Below the pieces are notes generated by a model. The model did not search any database, was not told the DNA's origin, and worked only from the letters and a program-made list of their open reading frames with translations. Shown one piece after another: positions 39,037 through 39,795 of a stretch of 39,795 bases of DNA; within the stretch, counting starts at the first letter, position 1; each line of letters starts with the position of its first letter. Origin of the DNA: a virus; IMG/VR virus record IMGVR_UViG_3300023500_000012, positions 1-39,795 of that record; one strand, given 5' to 3'. A program made the translations under genes and the position numbers.

Positions 39037-39579
39037 ATGTCAAAAATAAAAATATTAGCTGGTGTTATCCTATCTTTAATTGCGGTTAGTGCGTTTTCAG
39101 TAGGGACACTCAAAACAAATAATTTAGATATTGAGGAGACGGACATGCTGGCTGATCTGGATCAAACAAAAGACTTAGGTTCTATAAAATCTGAGCAGGT
39201 AGAACAAACTGTTAGCGTTCTACCTGCTGATCCAGTAAAGGTTAAAGCTTCGGGGGAAGTACTAAAACCAGTAAAAGTACAAGACGGTTCTAGTGACTCC
39301 CAAGCTTACCTTAAAAAAAGAAGTGATGAACTTGGTTTACCATATACTTTATTAAATAGAATTATAGAATGTGAGAGTACTTGGATAATGCAGAAAAATA
39401 AATTATCTAGTGCTTATGGATATTTTCAAATTATAGACGGTACGGAGAAAACAACTCCTCAATATAAATCAGGCCTAAGAAAGTTTGATCCATATGTAAA
39501 TATTGATATGGGTATTTGGTTATATCAGCAAAGAGGTAGCCAACCTTGGAACGCCTCAAAACATTGCTGGGGTAGTTAA
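39037..39579 (+). CDS. secreted SLT/lysozyme-like transglycosylase
   Basis: 180 residues. Residues 3-22 are a signal or signal-anchor helix (IKILAGVILSLIAVSAF), then a disordered linker to about 85. The C-terminal domain has RIIECESTW (catalytic Glu111 or Glu113), SSAYGYFQII and PYVNIDMGIWLYQQRG-x-x-x-WNASKHCWG, as in soluble lytic transglycosylases. It cuts the glycan backbone, complementing the M23 peptidase. It would be exported by the host Sec system, independent of the holin. Confidence 0.9.
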   Translation: MSKIKILAGVILSLIAVSAFSVGTLKTNNLDIEETDMLADLDQTKDLGSIKSEQVEQTVSVLPADPVKVKASGEVLKPVKVQDGSSDSQAYLKKRSDELGLPYTLLNRIIECESTWIMQKNKLSSAYGYFQIIDGTEKTTPQYKSGLRKFDPYVNIDMGIWLYQQRGSQPWNASKHCWGS

Positions 39580-39593
39580 TTTTAGTAAATAAA

Positions 39594-39627
39594 AACTCCC
39601 CTATCGTCTATTCTAGTCGGGGGAGTT
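39594..39627 (-). terminator. terminator of leftward operon
   Basis: AACTCCCC (39594-39601) pairs with GGGGAGTT (39620-39627), loop 18 nt. Read leftward the stem is followed by TTTTTATTT, so it stops transcription arriving from the 1772-84 operon across the circle join. It also faces the rightward lysozyme gene. Confidence 0.7.
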
Positions 39628-39668
39628 GCAAAATGAGTGGTAAGAGAAAAACCTATAAAATAAGGGTA

Positions 39669-39795
39669 AAAGCACTCCCCTTGTGTTTCAGAAATTTTGC
39701 TCATTTCTTTTTCTCCTTGTTTATTCCAGAAAAGACTTTACATTCATTATATCATTTTTTCAAATCACTAACATCTTTGTCAACTTCTTCTGACA
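39669..39795. repeat. terminal direct repeat, right copy (circular overlap)
   Basis: Second copy of bases 1-127; it should be removed when the genome is circularised. Numbering from 39668 back to 1 makes the convergent gap between the lysozyme gene (end 39579) and the leftward operon (end 84) only about 170 nt. Confidence 0.95.

Noticed and set aside
1-39795. CRISPR array, tRNA genes, IS elements, integrase or att sites
   Set aside because: No spaced repeats of CRISPR type, no cloverleaf with T-loop, no transposase or recombinase motifs seen by eye on either strand.

Overview
The window is a complete, circularly permuted genome of a small tailed dsDNA phage with siphovirus gene order. The first 127 bases (1-127) recur exactly as the last 127 (39669-39795), so the unique circle is 39,668 bp; 127 is a usual largest assembler k-mer, so the overlap is probably an assembly artefact of circularity and not a packaged terminal repeat. 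The DNA is AT-rich. I see no integrase, partition system, DNA polymerase, primase, helicase or tRNA, so the simplest reading is a virulent phage that leans on host replication. The host cannot be named. Most starts lack a Shine-Dalgarno sequence and instead read TAATATG or an A-rich run plus ATG, while promoters look sigma70-like (TATAAT). SD-poor AT-rich hosts include Bacteroidota and some Patescibacteria; the TATAAT boxes argue against Bacteroidota, whose usual -10 is TAnnTTTG.

Layout: (1) 84-1772, minus strand: a tightly packed leftward operon of seven tiny genes (zinc-ribbon peptides, a TM2 membrane protein, an HTH peptide), ending in a leftward terminator at 39594-39627. (2) 1773-2005: divergent control region with a DnaA-box-like site, promoter and a long hairpin. 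(3) 2006-10705, plus strand: early region with a winged-helix replication organiser, two HNH nucleases, YopX-like protein, many small ORFs, a RecT/Bet annealing protein with its coiled-coil partner (interrupted by an amber codon), RusA resolvase and a PD-(D/E)xK nuclease. (4) 10707-14010: second RusA-like protein, peptide deformylase, terminase small and large subunits. (5) 14201-18620: portal, MuF-like head protein, scaffold, SU10-type major capsid protein. (6) 18683-25285: accessory virion cassette of fibre-like proteins plus an NlpC/P60 YiiX-like hydrolase and an XhlA-like membrane protein, placed between capsid and neck genes. (7) 25291-37655: neck, tail tube, a -1 frameshifting tail chaperone pair, tape measure, Dit, baseplate hub, receptor-binding protein. 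(8) 37665-39579: lysis: M23 endopeptidase, acidic protein, holin-like protein, SLT lysozyme with signal sequence.

Regulation is the most striking part. Three early promoters (-10 at 1866, 3542, 6423) have a TTATCC(A/C)CA box 17-19 bp upstream of the -35. Three middle/late promoters (-10 at 10742, 14020, 16650) are extended -10 type (TGnTATAAT), each followed by a 110-170 nt untranslated leader with strong RNA structure: a two-state long-range stem, nested stems enclosing a 12-codon uORF, and an H-type pseudoknot with an A-rich third loop. The replication gene also has a long leader hairpin followed by seven T. These leaders are the best candidate for an undescribed control system here. There is no stretch over 300 bases without a gene.
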